NCBI RefSeq assembly: GCF_040712315.1
Contig: NC_134019.1
Location: forward strand, 37,415,873 to 37,479,872
Direction of reading: 5' to 3'
DNA: 64,000 nucleotides
Source of the DNA: Castanea sativa
Lineage: Eukaryota > Streptophyta > Magnoliopsida > Fagales > Fagaceae
The position numbers and the translations under genes are program-made. The notes beneath the pieces are model-generated. The model was not told where the DNA came from, made no database searches, and saw nothing but the letters and a program-made list of their open reading frames with translations. Below are positions 11,901 to 23,214 of this stretch, piece by piece. Positions within the stretch are counted from its first letter, which is position 1. Each line of letters opens with the position of its first letter.

Positions 11901-13227
11901 ACTGCATCTGCTGTTCCCTGGAACCACTTCATTCCTGCTTCCCCAGGTGTCTGAGTGGCTGCCAGAACCTGTTAGCCAAGTGAGCTACTTTGAGTCATCG
12001 ACATTCAAGGAACTTGCAGCAATATTATAAAAGAACTTAAATATATATAATTGGATGCACTTTTCCTTCCAATCCTATATTAACATAAGAAAATTGTGAT
12101 CTACATCACTCTCCTAATAACCAAATACTTCATTTAGCATTAATTATATCACGAGGCTTTTATATCAGACTCTGCCAATAGTACAGATTTTATTTTGCAG
12201 TACTCAGTAAAATAGCTATCAGAAGAGAAATCTATCAGACCTAAGTAGTTATCTCTTGTATAACAGGCAACTTTTCATGTTACTTTATAGTACCAATGAA
12301 TTCAAAAGGAATTGACATCAATATTTTGCCTCTAGGTCTCCATACCTCCACAAATCCATCCCCAAAGTTAATATTATTTCCAAAATACGTGCGTGAAATG
12401 TGGCGATTGAGGGAAGCAGAGTTAAACTGAGTCAGTACACAAATCTTGTTTATGCCACTGTTGATGCAGTTGCTCATTGGGATGTCTATAAGCCGGTAGC
12501 ATCCTCCTACTGGAACCTGCACATCATACGACACTATCAGATTCATTACATATCAATGGTGCACAAATTGAACAATTCAATGTGAGAGAACATAATCTTC
12601 TCCAATAATAACAGCCAAACTAGTTTTTATTAGATTAATCAAATAATTGTGTAATTGTAAATCTATTTTCTTACTGCAGGTGTTGCTGCTCTTCTGGTAA
12701 GAGGAAAGAGTTGAGCACCTGCACCTCCTCCCAATATGATCGAAGCTACATTTCTTGGGTCTGCTTTTCGTCTATAAAATGTTGGAGCTTGTATGGTCTG
12801 AAATCAAAGCAAAGATCATTACTTAAAGCCTTCATAAAACTGCCAGATGAACTTAAAATTACAAAGACAATGGAACTAAATTTAAAATTTCAATTTGACA
12901 TGCATAAGTACTATGATCCTACAGTATTTTAATGTACTTTAATGAAGTGATTGCTGTCATAGATTTCAAATAGATCACAGAATGGAATGAACTTACCAGG
13001 GTCTCTTTGGCATTATCTGAAGTAATTACAGCAAAAGAAACGCCAGGTCTGAACTTCCTGGCCTTCTTCTCAGTTCTTAAACTTTTTGCCAACTGATTAA
13101 CCCAAACATCATTTTTCAGGCTTCCCCTGATTCTGTCCCCCCAAAACCAATCATTTTCACGACTGAGACCACCTTTAGCTTTTGCCAAATGGGCATTGGG
13201 TCTCAAATTCAAACAGCAAGAATCCAT
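8998..13227 (-). CDS. AGPL: ADP-glucose pyrophosphorylase large subunit, plastid (glucose-1-phosphate adenylyltransferase)
   Basis: The product is the large, mainly regulatory subunit of the heterotetramer that makes ADP-glucose from glucose-1-phosphate and ATP for starch synthesis in plastids. Fourteen coding exons join in frame: 13227-12997, 12797-12675, 12516-12346, 11968-11876, 11747-11664, 11570-11515, 11327-11234, 10984-10799, 10473-10393, 9897-9811, 9733-9629, 9512-9406, 9316-9256 and 9099-8998. They give 526 residues, normal for the family. Residues 1 to about 60 are basic and Ser-rich, as in a transit peptide. The nucleotidyltransferase domain follows, with [19 protein letters not shown] at 100-118, [11 protein letters not shown] around Asp222 and QFAEKPKG with Lys275. 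The C-terminal left-handed beta-helix ends in KDGTVI. The N-terminal loop has Gln where catalytic subunits have Arg (GTRLxPLT) and Arg-Arg-Ala-Ala-Thr where they have a Lys-containing stretch; this is the sink-type, regulatory-like variant. The end [13 protein letters not shown] is slightly unusual; relatives I recall have a form like RSGITIIMEKATI. The gene is complete although its 5' third lies inside a tandem duplication. A poly-G tract (about 10668-10686) lies in intron 8. Confidence 0.95.
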
Positions 13228-13240
13228 TGCAGTTTCCTCA

Positions 13241-13869
13241 CTGCTAAGATTAACCCAGAAAATCAGTAAGCCCAGATGGTAATGGATCAGAGATAAATGA
13301 TGCTCTCACAATATACTGAAACTGATCCCAAATCCCAGTGAAGAACACTTTTTTTTTGGTTAAGCAAAGTAGAAGTAGAACTCTAAAGCTAAGTAAAGTA
13401 TAGATCACACAAATGTAACATAAAATAGTACATGACAGTTGTTTCAGACATGCAAAGTTTTACACTAAGAATAATATATCTAAAGAAAAAACCTTAAAAC
13501 CAAGCAACATCAAAAGGAAGTTTCTGAAGCAAAAAGCTAAATTTAAATCTAGGAAGCACATGAGAAATGCTAAGTTATTAGCACTCAGACCAAGTAAGTT
13601 CCTATAATCCCAAGTACCCAGAAGTGATCAATAAAAAACATAACAAAGTCATGACAGTAAAGAGAAAAAAGAAGCAAAGTGACCTGAAGTCTTAAACCAC
13701 CAAAACTGTGATAGTTCAGAATGATCAGTGATCAGTGAGCTGTATGGTTGTGGAAATGGAAGTAAAAGACAAGTTTGAGAGGGAGTGAAATGCGTGAACG
13801 GTGTTGAAGGTGGTTCAACTTTATTGGCTTGTGAGCTCTCACGAGAATCCAGCATTTCTTGTATTTATA
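13241..13869 (-). promoter_or_regulatory. Promoter TATA box and 5'UTR intron of the pyrophosphorylase gene
   Basis: TATAAATA on the minus strand (13869-13862) is a good TATA box; initiation is expected near 13835. The leader has a donor CAG/GTCACT at 13684/13683, and acceptors CTTAG and GCAG at 13244 and 13241, 14-17 bases before the ATG. This implies a 5'UTR intron of about 440 bases. The whole arrangement is repeated in the truncated duplicate (TATA at 23214-23207), which supports it as a functional unit. Leader introns of this kind often raise expression; that role is inferred. Confidence 0.65.
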
Positions 13870-14323
13870 CTATATATTAAAAAGAAAACAGTGGCATAAA
13901 TTAATGTGGCCATACTATAATGTTCTATGTGAGTCCACTGTTTACCATTAGTCAAATTTTCTAGGCTCCTCTAATTGCACCATGAGAAGCCATTTTGAGC
14001 CAAACATCCGTCCCTTTCAAGCAAAATAAATAAAAATTAACTTGGTGTTTTTCTATGGCTGAAATTCATTGGTAAGAATTGGTAGCAAAAAGAAGAAATG
14101 AGCTCATGCCCTCCTCAATCATCATGCATTTTGCGCCAGAGAAAATATATTTGCTACCACTTGACATGTTGCTAATTAGATGGTAGTAATGACTTAACTG
14201 ATTTTCAAAGGTGTAATTATAATTAGATGGTAATAATGACTAGACTGATTTTCAAAGGTGTAATTATAATTTTGCTTAATCTATAAGACCCAAATTTGTA
14301 CTTTGCCATCACGGGAACTTTGA

Positions 14324-14460
14324 GCATGTTTGGTATACGTGTTTAAATACATATTTTCAGTTTTTAAACAACATCACACGTATTTCTACACAGTTTTTCA
14401 CTCACATGTATTTTAAAAAAATTGAAAACTGTTATTTAAATACACATACTAAACGGACAC
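14324..14460. mobile_element. MITE present only in the left duplication copy
   Basis: The two ends are imperfect inverted repeats: GCATGTTTGGTATACGTG, and CACATACTAAACGGACAC at the right. TTGA flanks the element on both sides (14320-14323, 14461-14464). The corresponding site in the right copy (near 23630) lacks it. Similar sequence occurs near 17480-17640, 38269-38416 and 52000-52160, so this is a family. Confidence 0.65.
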
Positions 14461-15844
14461 TTGATTTTTTTTTTTACGTGTATCATGTGTGATAATGATA
14501 TATTACTCATTTATCATCCTTGGGATTCACAATCACAAGAATTAATGTTTTTTCTTTATTTTTTTAGAATATGGTGTAATTTTCCTTAAAAAAAAAAAAA
14601 AGGCAATTTTCTTCTATTGACTTGTTCACCGAAGAAACCACACAATAAAAATTACTGAAATTAAAACTAATGTTACATTTTTCTGTTACCACTTACCAGT
14701 TAATTTTAAATCTAGACAAAACCGGAGGAGTAGAGTAAGTCGAATTGTCGAAGATCACTTCTCATAAATAAATTTTATTATATTCAAGTTTGGACACCCC
14801 GATTAATTTATTGAGCATTCATAGTCAATCTTAAAGTTTTTGTTATGTAGATTTGGCGCTATTGTACTATATAATTACCATTGGAGTGTAAAAGTAAATT
14901 TAGTCAAAAGGTAACAAAAAGGTAAAATGTTAATTTAAAAAAAAAAATATTAACTTTTACATCTCACATCCAAGTCGTAATTGCACAATGCAATATCCAA
15001 ATCTGAGTTTGGGAAGGATTTGTTATTGTGGTGGTGTGAAAATATATAGAACTTATTACAATGTGCTAAAAATGTTCATGCAAATTTAACTATACAAGTA
15101 CAATTATGATCTCAGAAGGCAGAAAAGGGAAGGCAGGATTAAAGAACCTAGACCATATTTGTGTATTTTCATGAGCGATGAAATGGGAATTTCTACTTCA
15201 AACATAATAGTCTGAACTGGAAGCCTATAATAGGCTTATAGGCAGACAGAAGAATAGCACGTCTCATTGTTGAGGCTCAGTGAGACTTGCCAAAGTGACA
15301 TTCCTTTCCATTTCCTACAGTGGTTTTCTATATACCACAAGGACACCAATGTTTTTTGGCTTACTTTTACAACTCATTTCATTTCTTGGGTATGGAGTTT
15401 GGATAGAGACATGAAAAAAATCATCTTGTGTCTACCAAGTGCATGACTTGCAATCACCTTTACAATATTCTTAGATCGGTATATTCCAAAGAAATTGCTT
15501 TACAGCAATGCCAATTTCATTTTTCATAAAGCTATCATATATTATAGAACCAATAAACGTGGAAAAAAATTATTCTCCATATAAAAAAAACCCTCAATTT
15601 CATAAAACAAAATTTAAAGAAAAGTGCAAGAGTAATATATTTTTTGATTAAGCTAATTCCTACATGATTCTCCAAAAAAAGAAAAAAAAACCTACCATAT
15701 TCTTTATACAAAAAAAAAGTTAATCAAAACAACTACATTTATTTGGATCTAATCCTTATAAGTCCTGATATTGAAATCAACCACCAAATCCATAAATTAG
15801 TTGAAGCTTCTCCCTTTTATTTTTGGGTAATATTTCAAAATAAA

Positions 15845-16005
15845 TTATGATAAGACTTTATTTATAGAGTTTCATGACGTTCAATTCTGATAATTGCGTC
15901 ATTTATCATCAGACTATGATATCTATCGGTTTTTGTGTAAGTGAGAATTGAACTCCTAATCTCTTACTTAGTCATCAAAAATTTTATCAGTTGAAATAAT
16001 TAAAA
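15845..16005 (-). mobile_element. tRNA-derived SINE, degraded
   Basis: On the minus strand a decayed A-box region (TTTCAACTGATAAAAT) is followed by a B-box-like GGAGTTCAATTCTC and then ACACAAAAACCGATAGATA and GATGATAAATGACGCA. The same order of motifs recurs at 26230-26432, 29795-29945 and 50890-51045, defining one SINE family. This copy predates the duplication, since its partner sits at the collinear place (29795-29945). Confidence 0.6.
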
Positions 16006-16710
16006 TCTACAATTATAATAAGACTTAGGTTTAGTATTTTTGTGCATTAAACCCTTTGAAATATGTACATGATACTTATAAATTTGGGTCTCAATCACTT
16101 GATAAACAACAAGGCGAACAACAAAAACACTACTATTCATAGGAAGGCTCTTCAAAATTTTTAAAGAGAACTGCAGAGGATGCTCACTCAGCTTTGTTAT
16201 ATTTAAATATTTTTTCTCGTACATTATCAAAGTTATATTTGGAAGATTATTTTTAAGAAGTGATAGGTGTTGTGGGGCCCAAAGCCCAAGTCCAAACAAA
16301 TAGATTGTTCAATCATAGGGTGTGTTACCATCCATGGACAATGGACCTCTTAGATTTTGGACAATGATATATGAATATGAATATCGCACCAAGCCGTGTG
16401 GACGGTTCTCATTACATTGCACATTAATAAGCCCATGATGTGTCTTCACTTTGACACTCGTGGCCTTCACCAGTATCCATGTTGTTTATTAGTGGACCCT
16501 ACTTCACCACTCGAGTCCTAACTCCTAATAGGTGTATGAAAATTAAATGATGAAAATATGAAATAGATATTTTATAGATTGACAATTTTTTTTTTTTTTT
16601 AATCGGTTGATGTCGGGCAAATTGTTTAGCGGTAGAAAAAAACAAAAAAGAAAAGAGTATTTTTTAATTGCGAGTGTAGATTAAAATAAGTAAAAAACTT
16701 GTTGATTTAT

Positions 16711-18927
16711 TTCTTTATAATAAAAGTGCAATGCCGCTACAGTACTTTCAAACTGTGCGTCCATTGTTGGCACTGTGCAGCACTGTAGCTGATCAGTGCT
16801 TTGATTTGATGAGTTTTTTTTTTTTTTTTTTTTTTTAAGTAATCGGTTTGTTTGTTTGTTTTTTTTTTTTTCTTTTAAATATTTATGCAAACTGATATTT
16901 ATATTATTATATAGACCTAATAAATTTCACAATATTTTCATAATTATTGATGTGTCAATTTCTTACTAGTCAAAATAAAATAATAAAATAAAATATGAGA
17001 TTGATTTTTTTTTTTCAGTAATCGGTTTGTGTTTTTTTTTCTTTTAAATATTGATGTAAGCTGACATTTATATTATTATACTAACATAACAAATTTCACA
17101 ATATTTTCACAATTATTAACGTATCAATTTCTTACAAGTCGAAATAAAATAATAAAATATGAGATTGTAGCCAATCACAAATGAAAATAAATGTTTTAAA
17201 AAAATATTACAACACTTATTGTTATCACAATATATTGTAGCACTGTAGCTACAACAGTGCTTTGGTTTAGTTTTCAAAATTATTGACATGTCAATTTCTT
17301 ACAAGTCGAAATAAAATAATAAAATAAAAATCAGTATCCATTTGAAGCTTTTTCATGTTTGCTTATTTACTTTTTCTTTTTGTCTCAATTTAAAAAAAAA
17401 AATGTAAGTTTGTTGTCACATATTTAATATAAAAGTTATAATTTTTTTTATATTATATTTAGCAAAAAGCTCTAGGCTTGTTTTGTGTTGTTGTTTAAAC
17501 AATAATTTTCATTGTTTAAATAACAGTACACTTATTTTTACAATATTTTTCACCCACCTATATTTTCACAATACTTAAATAATGTTACTACAAATCTCTT
17601 ACCAAATAAACTTTTTATTGTCAAATGGACACTCAATAATGTGATGATACACAATAAATTTCACAACTAAAAATAAATGTTTTAAAAAAATGCTACAACA
17701 CTTGTTGTTATCACAATACACTGTAGCATTGTAGCTACAACAGTGCTTTGATTTAGTTAGTCACTTTTTTTTTTTCAATAATCGGTTTGTGTTGTTTTTT
17801 TTTTTTTTTTTTTTAAAATATTGATGTAAGCTGACATTTATATTGTTATATTAATACAACAAATTTCACAATATTTTCATAATTATTGACGTGTCAATTT
17901 TTTATAAGTCGAAATAAAATAATAAAATATGAGACTGTAGTCAACTACAACTGAAAATAAATGTTTTAAAAAAATATTACAACACTTATTGTTATCACAA
18001 TATTTTCAGAATTGTTGAGATCTCAGTTTCTTATAGATCAAATAAAAAAAATGATAAATCCACAACATTTTAACATTAATTCAATTGGTACTGTAGCTAT
18101 AGTGCCAAAAGTTTTTTTTTTTTTTGGTTTGTGTTTTTTTTCTTTGAAATATTTATTTAAACTGGCATATATATATTGTTATACTAACACAACAAATTTT
18201 ACAATATTTTCACAATTATTGACGTATCAATTTCTTACAAGTCAAAATAAAATAATAAAATATGAAACTGTGACTAATCACAACTAAAAATAAATATTTT
18301 GAGAAAATGTTACAACACTTATTATTATGACAATATTTTCACAAAAAAAAAAAATGAGATCTCAGTTTTTTATAGATCAAATAAAAAAAATGCTAAGTCC
18401 ACAACATTTTAACATTAATTTCTATTGTGCCTAAAGTTTTTTTTCCCCCAGTAATCAGTTTGTGTTTTTTTTTTTTCTTTTAAATATTTATGTAAGCTGG
18501 GATATATATTGTTATACCAACACAACAAATTTCACAATATTTTTAAAAATATTGAAGTATCAATTTCTTACAAGTTGAAATAAAATAATAAAATATGAAA
18601 CTATGACCAATCACAACTAAAAATAAATATTTTGAGAATAACAATAACAATGTTATTAGTTTAAAACTAATAATAACTTGTCATTTAGAATTTTTTCTAA
18701 AAATGTTATGAATATAGCATTTCTCTCAAATAAAATAATAAAATATCTATTTGGATCTTAAAAATGAAGATATTGTGAAAATATTGTGATATTTTGTTGT
18801 AACTTTTTTTTTTAATATGGTCAAATTGGGTAAGCCAAAATTCACTGTTTCACACACAAAATCTATATTAATTTTCTCCCTATTAGGGCAGCATTTGCCT
18901 TGCATGTGTAGCCAACACTAGTGTTAT
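16711..18927. repeat. 2.2-kb array of imperfect non-coding repeats
   Basis: The block repeats, at least five or six times, a unit containing a T-run with AATCGGTTTGTG, then TAAGCTGACATTTATATT, then CAACAAATTTCACAATATTT, then AAATAAAATAATAAAATATG. Spacing is about 330 bases in the right half (near 17915, 18247, 18577) and irregular on the left. Some units also carry CACTGTAGCTACAACAGTGC, a near-palindrome. No coding potential is visible. The right duplication copy passes directly from the left to the right flank of this block (near 30637). Confidence 0.7.
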
Positions 18928-19026
18928 GAAAAATGTTGTGAAATTTTTTTATCAGAAGCATTGTTATAAGAAATTTTTAATTAGATTTTTTTTTTGGTAA
19001 TGAGTAGTGAGATCATATGATGTATA

Positions 19027-19640
19027 ATTCAATTTTACTAAGTGTTTGTTTGGCAAAAAATATTTTTTGGCTAACTTATTGTATTATTTAGCTTATTTTT
19101 GCTACTATTCATGGGTTTTACTGCACTTTTTGGTACTATTTATGGGCCCCATTGTACTATTTCATCTAATTTTTTACCTTTATTTACAGTATTTTTAGCA
19201 AAAAAATTTTAGTTTCAGCAAACTAAGCTATTCCCAAACGGATCCTAAGTGCGCATTTGGGATTGCTTAAAAAACTAGTTTTATTTTATTTTATTTTATT
19301 ATTCAGCTTATTTTTGGTATTATTCATGGGTCTTACTGCACTTTTTGATACTATTCATAAGTTCCACTGTACTATTTCATCTAACTTTTATATATATCAA
19401 CAGTAGTTTCAGCGAAAAATTTTTAGTTTTAGCAAAATAAGCAGTTCCCAAGCAAACCCTAAGTGTGCGTTTGGGATTGCTTAAAAAGCCAGTTTTTTTT
19501 ACTATTAAACTTATTTTTGGTATTATCTATGGGTTCATTGTACTTTTTGGTACTATTTATAGCTCAAATGTACTATTTTAGATACTTTTAGTTTTATTTA
19601 CAGTACTTTTAGTAAAAAAATTTCAGTTTCAACTAAATAA
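19027..19640. repeat. Three tandem copies of a MITE-like unit of about 200 bp
   Basis: Each unit begins with AAGTGTGCGTTTGGGATTGC or a variant, continues with CTTATTTTTGGTACTATTCA and ACTGTACTATTTCATCTAAC, and ends with TTCAGCAAAATAAGC and CCCAAACGGACCCTAA or a variant. The ends are inverted complements (GTTTGGG against CCCAAAC), as in hAT or Harbinger-type MITEs. The collinear block in the right copy is about 30745-31740, there interrupted by another MITE. Confidence 0.6.
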
Positions 19641-21475
19641 ACTGTATTAGGAAGGTTCAAAATCTCCTATCCCACACAATTCGTCTTGCCATTTTGCCCA
19701 TTTATTTTTTGGTTCTAGGAAATCTTCTATCCCACCTTGAGTGTGTTTATATAAAAAATTTTAATATGTGAATTAATTTTTTTTAACATATTTTGCTTAT
19801 AATTTAACCATCCATTTTTCTTTCAACTATATGTTAATAATGTTGGCCTCAACTCATTAGAAATGACTAATGTCTTCATCTTGTCTTGTTCTGATTTGTT
19901 GAGCATCCATTTGAGGGGAATATTTTTTGCTTCGAAGATAGGAGGATAGGACAGGGATGGCATACCAATAACAATTTATTAAGTTTCTTGATTTTTAGAT
20001 GTGATGATTTTAGGTGGAATTTGATAGACCCAATTTTTTTGGTTTAAATATTGTAGCAAGTTAAACATAGAAGTTCAATCAAAGAATTGTACTTAAGAGT
20101 CTCACAAGCTTTCCTACACTAATTATTGTGCTTTATCATTTCGCTAGTCTTTTGGTCCCACTATTTGTTACTGGTTAATAAAGATCAAAGACAGGTCCTT
20201 ATGCTTATGCTTGAATTTTGTGAAAGCAATAGAGATTTGAAAAAACATGAATTTTTTTGTGACCCATAGTATAATTTAGTAAGTTTTTCTCATAGTTTGA
20301 TAATTGGAGAGAGATTTGAATCCTAAATGTCTTCATTGAACACAATCAAATTTGCTAATTGAGCTACAACCTACAACTATACAAGGCTTTTATATATTTT
20401 GGTAAGTTATAGCAAACATAAATTCAATTATTTATTTATTTTTGCTTAAAAAAAGAGCAGGCACAGTTATAGTGTCCAAAATGGAAAGCTAGCAGACATT
20501 TGAAGCAGTATAGGGTGCACATTCCAGAAATAGAAAAAGATAGACAGTGAAAGGGAGTGATGAGCAACTTTGTGATTTAGGTTATTGATCCAGCATGGCA
20601 TGAGCAGATGAGCTTTATAACAGTCTGGGAAAACATCCAAACATATGATGCTGCTGAGTACTTTGACTTCTAATGTTTGAGAGTGACGCAAGTGATTAAT
20701 TTAGTTGGTGGGTATTTCTTCACCGTACACTTCTCTTCATATAAGAGGATACCATTGTGCATGTGCAAATGTAATAATGCCGACTTTTTCCTCAATGAAA
20801 AAGAGGTCTTCAACTCATCGATTCCATATCACGTGATGATAATAAATAATACTACGTGTACCACCAAAATTTTATTGAGATTATCGTTTGAATGGCTTAC
20901 CAAGTGAAACAATTCGAGAATTCTTACCATCAAGTCATAATGTTATACCATCAAAAAAGAAATCATAAAAGGTTGAGCTATGAAATACTAGACTTGTGGG
21001 TCCACAAAAGAAGCAAGGTTGATGAATAGAAAATAGAGCTCAAGAATATCAAGCATATGGGCCCTTTGGGGTGTGACACCCAAACCCAACATTACAAACA
21101 AGAATTGGTGTGGGATGATAAGTACTTACACAAAAGAAGAAAATAAGGATCATAAAACAACAATCCATTAGGTGACAAAAACTTCACGTGGCATGCTAGT
21201 AAATTATGAGAACAAATCCATTCCTCTGAGATATCCTGATTGGTGGTGTGTGCATGCAGAGACTTTATGCTGCACAGAATCAAGAACTTGAGGATCTCAT
21301 AACTTTATAGTTGTGTAGTGAGAGAAAAATATGAGTAAGAAATTGGATTTTGAGCTTCGTTCACTTTGTTTGTGACAAGTCAAATTTGAGTTATTCAAGA
21401 GCAACTTGGTTTATAAGGGTTCATTTATAAACCCTAGGAGTAGTTGTCTGTATTGGTCAGGATGACTTGAGTTTT

Positions 21476-22319
21476 CAAAATACGTGCGTGAAATGTGGCG
21501 ATTGAGGGAAGCAGAGTTAAACTGAGTCAGTACACAAATCTTGTTTATGCCACTGTTGATGCAGTTGCTCATTGGGATGTCTATAAGCCGGTAGCATCCT
21601 CCTACCGGAACCTGCACATCATACCACACTATCAGATTCATCACATATCAATAGTGCACAAGTTGAACAATTCAATCTTCTCCAATAATAACAGCCAAAC
21701 TAGTTTTTATTAGATTAACCAAATAATTGTGTAATCGTAAATCTATTATCTTACTGCAGGTGTTGCTGCTCTTCTGGTAAGAGGAAAGAGTTGAGCCCCT
21801 GCACCTCCTCCCAATATGATCGAAGCTACATTTCTTGGGTCCGCTTTTTGTCTATAAAATGTTGGAGCTTGTATGGTCTGAAATCAAACCAAAGATCATT
21901 AATAAAAGCATTCATAAAACTGCCAGATGAAAATGCCAGACGAACTTAAAATTACAAAGACAATGAAATTAAATTTAAAATTTCAATTTGACATGCATAA
22001 TTACTATGATCCTACCGTATTTTAATGTACTTCAATGAAGTGATTGCTGTCATAGATTTCAAATAGATCACAGAATGGAATGAACTTACCACGGCCTCTT
22101 TGGCATTATTTGAAGTAATTACAGCAAAAGAAACGCCAGGTCTGAACTTCCTGGCCTTCTTCTCAGTTCTTAAACTTTTTGCCAACTGATTAACCCAAAC
22201 ATCATTTTTCAGGCTTCCCCTGATTCTGTCCCCCCAAAACCAATCATTTTCACGACAGAAACCACCTTTAGCTTTGCCAAATGGGAATTGAGTTTCAAAT
22301 TCAAACAGCAAGAATCCAT
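21476..22319 (-). pseudogene. Truncated, frameshifted 5' copy of the pyrophosphorylase large-subunit gene
   Basis: Exons 1 (22319-22090), 2 (21877-21755) and 45 codons of exon 3 (21611 to 21476) of the large subunit are present with all splice sites kept. The copy ends at the duplication breakpoint after the residues ISRTYF. The original ATG is kept at 22319, but one A is missing from the GGCAAAAGC context, so that frame stops after 36 codons. No other ATG opens the correct frame in exon 1. Beyond the breakpoint the exon-3 frame runs on for about 21 foreign codons to a stop at 21411-21413. The nucleotidyltransferase active-site region is absent. The leader intron carries a TRIM, while the TATA box (23214-23207) survives, so a non-coding or chimeric transcript is possible. 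Confidence 0.93.
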
Positions 22320-22341
22320 TACAGTTTCCTCACTGCTAAGA

Positions 22342-22591
22342 TGGTTAGAAATATGTGGTTAAATGATTAAATTTACCATATCCCAATAGTTTAAGCTTTT
22401 GGAATAATCGGTAATTTAACATGGCATCAAAATATGAGATCTTGAGTTCGATTCTTGTCTCCTTCAATCTACCTCCCATTTGAATTTTCACGTACCCAAT
22501 CCGTGAAGGGAGTGTTAGAAATACGTGGTTAAATGATTAAATTTACTATATTCCAATAACTTAAACTTTTGAGACAATTAGTAATTTAATA
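22342..22591. mobile_element. TRIM (terminal-repeat retrotransposon in miniature)
   Basis: Two direct repeats of about 80 bases (22342-22421 and 22513-22591) share the 20-base core GTGGTTAAATGATTAAATTT and have retroviral-type ends (TGTTAG at the start, TTTAACA at the end). Immediately after the left repeat comes TGGCATCAAAA, a weakened initiator-Met tRNA primer-binding site (plant standard TGGTATCAGAGC). Immediately before the right repeat is the purine tract GAAGGGAG. The interior is only about 90 bases and non-coding. The site is empty in the left copy (near 13244-13250). A degenerate 5-base duplication of the AAGAT/AAAAT type flanks it. Confidence 0.85.
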
Positions 22592-23206
22592 AAAATTAAC
22601 CTAGAAAATCAGTAAGCCCAGATGTTAAAAGGACCAGAGATAAACGACGCTTTCACAAAATACTGAAACTGATCCCAAATCCCAGTAAAGTACACTTTTT
22701 TTTTTTTTTGGTTAAGCAAAGTAGAAGTGGAACTCTAAATCTAAGTAAAGTATAGATCACACAAAGGTAACATAAAATAGTATATGACAGTTGTGTCAGA
22801 AATGCAAAGTTTTACGCTAAGAATAATATATCTAAAGAAAAAACCTTAAAACCAAGCAACATCAAAAGGAAGTTTCTGAAGCAAAAAGCTAAATCTAAAT
22901 CTAGGAAGCACATGAGAAATACTAAGTTCTTAGCACTCAGACCAAGTAAGTTCCTATAATCCCAAGTACCCAGAAGTGATCAATAAAAAACAAAACAAAG
23001 TAATGACAGTAAAGAGAAAAAGAAGCAAAGTGGCCTGAAGTTTTAAACCGCCAAAACTGTGATAGTTCAGAGTGATCAGTGAGCTATATGGTTGTGGAAA
23101 TGGAAGTAGAAGTCAAGTTTGAGAGGGAGTGAAATGCGTGAACGGTGTTGAAGGTGGTTCAACTTTATTGGCTTGTGAGCTCTCAAGAGAAATCCAGTAT
23201 TTTTTG

Positions 23207-23214
23207 TATTTATA
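23207..23214 (-). promoter_or_regulatory. TATA box of the truncated duplicate
   Basis: TATAAATA on the minus strand is preserved at the place matching 13869-13862 of the intact gene. The promoter-proximal text up to about 23640 is also well conserved, so this promoter may still fire into the pseudogene. Confidence 0.6.

Larger units (their letters stand above)
12381..21475. repeat. Tandem segmental duplication, left copy
   Basis: This 9.1-kb segment is collinear with 21476-33700. The match starts inside exon 3 of the pyrophosphorylase gene (CAAAATACGTGCGTG at 12381 and 21476) and ends with the phrase ATTGGTCAGGATGA, then TTGAGTTT, at about 21474 and 33700. The exons differ little: 8 substitutions and one deleted base in exon 1, 3 in exon 2 and 1 in the shared part of exon 3. 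The left copy keeps the working gene. It contains two blocks absent from the right copy, a MITE at 14324-14460 and a repeat array at about 16711-18927. Confidence 0.93.

Noticed and set aside
22012..22311. 99-codon frame that appears to give the duplicate a new start (MLFEFETQ...)
   Set aside because: The first codon is TTG, not ATG; the true ATG at 22319 is in another frame because of the one-base deletion.
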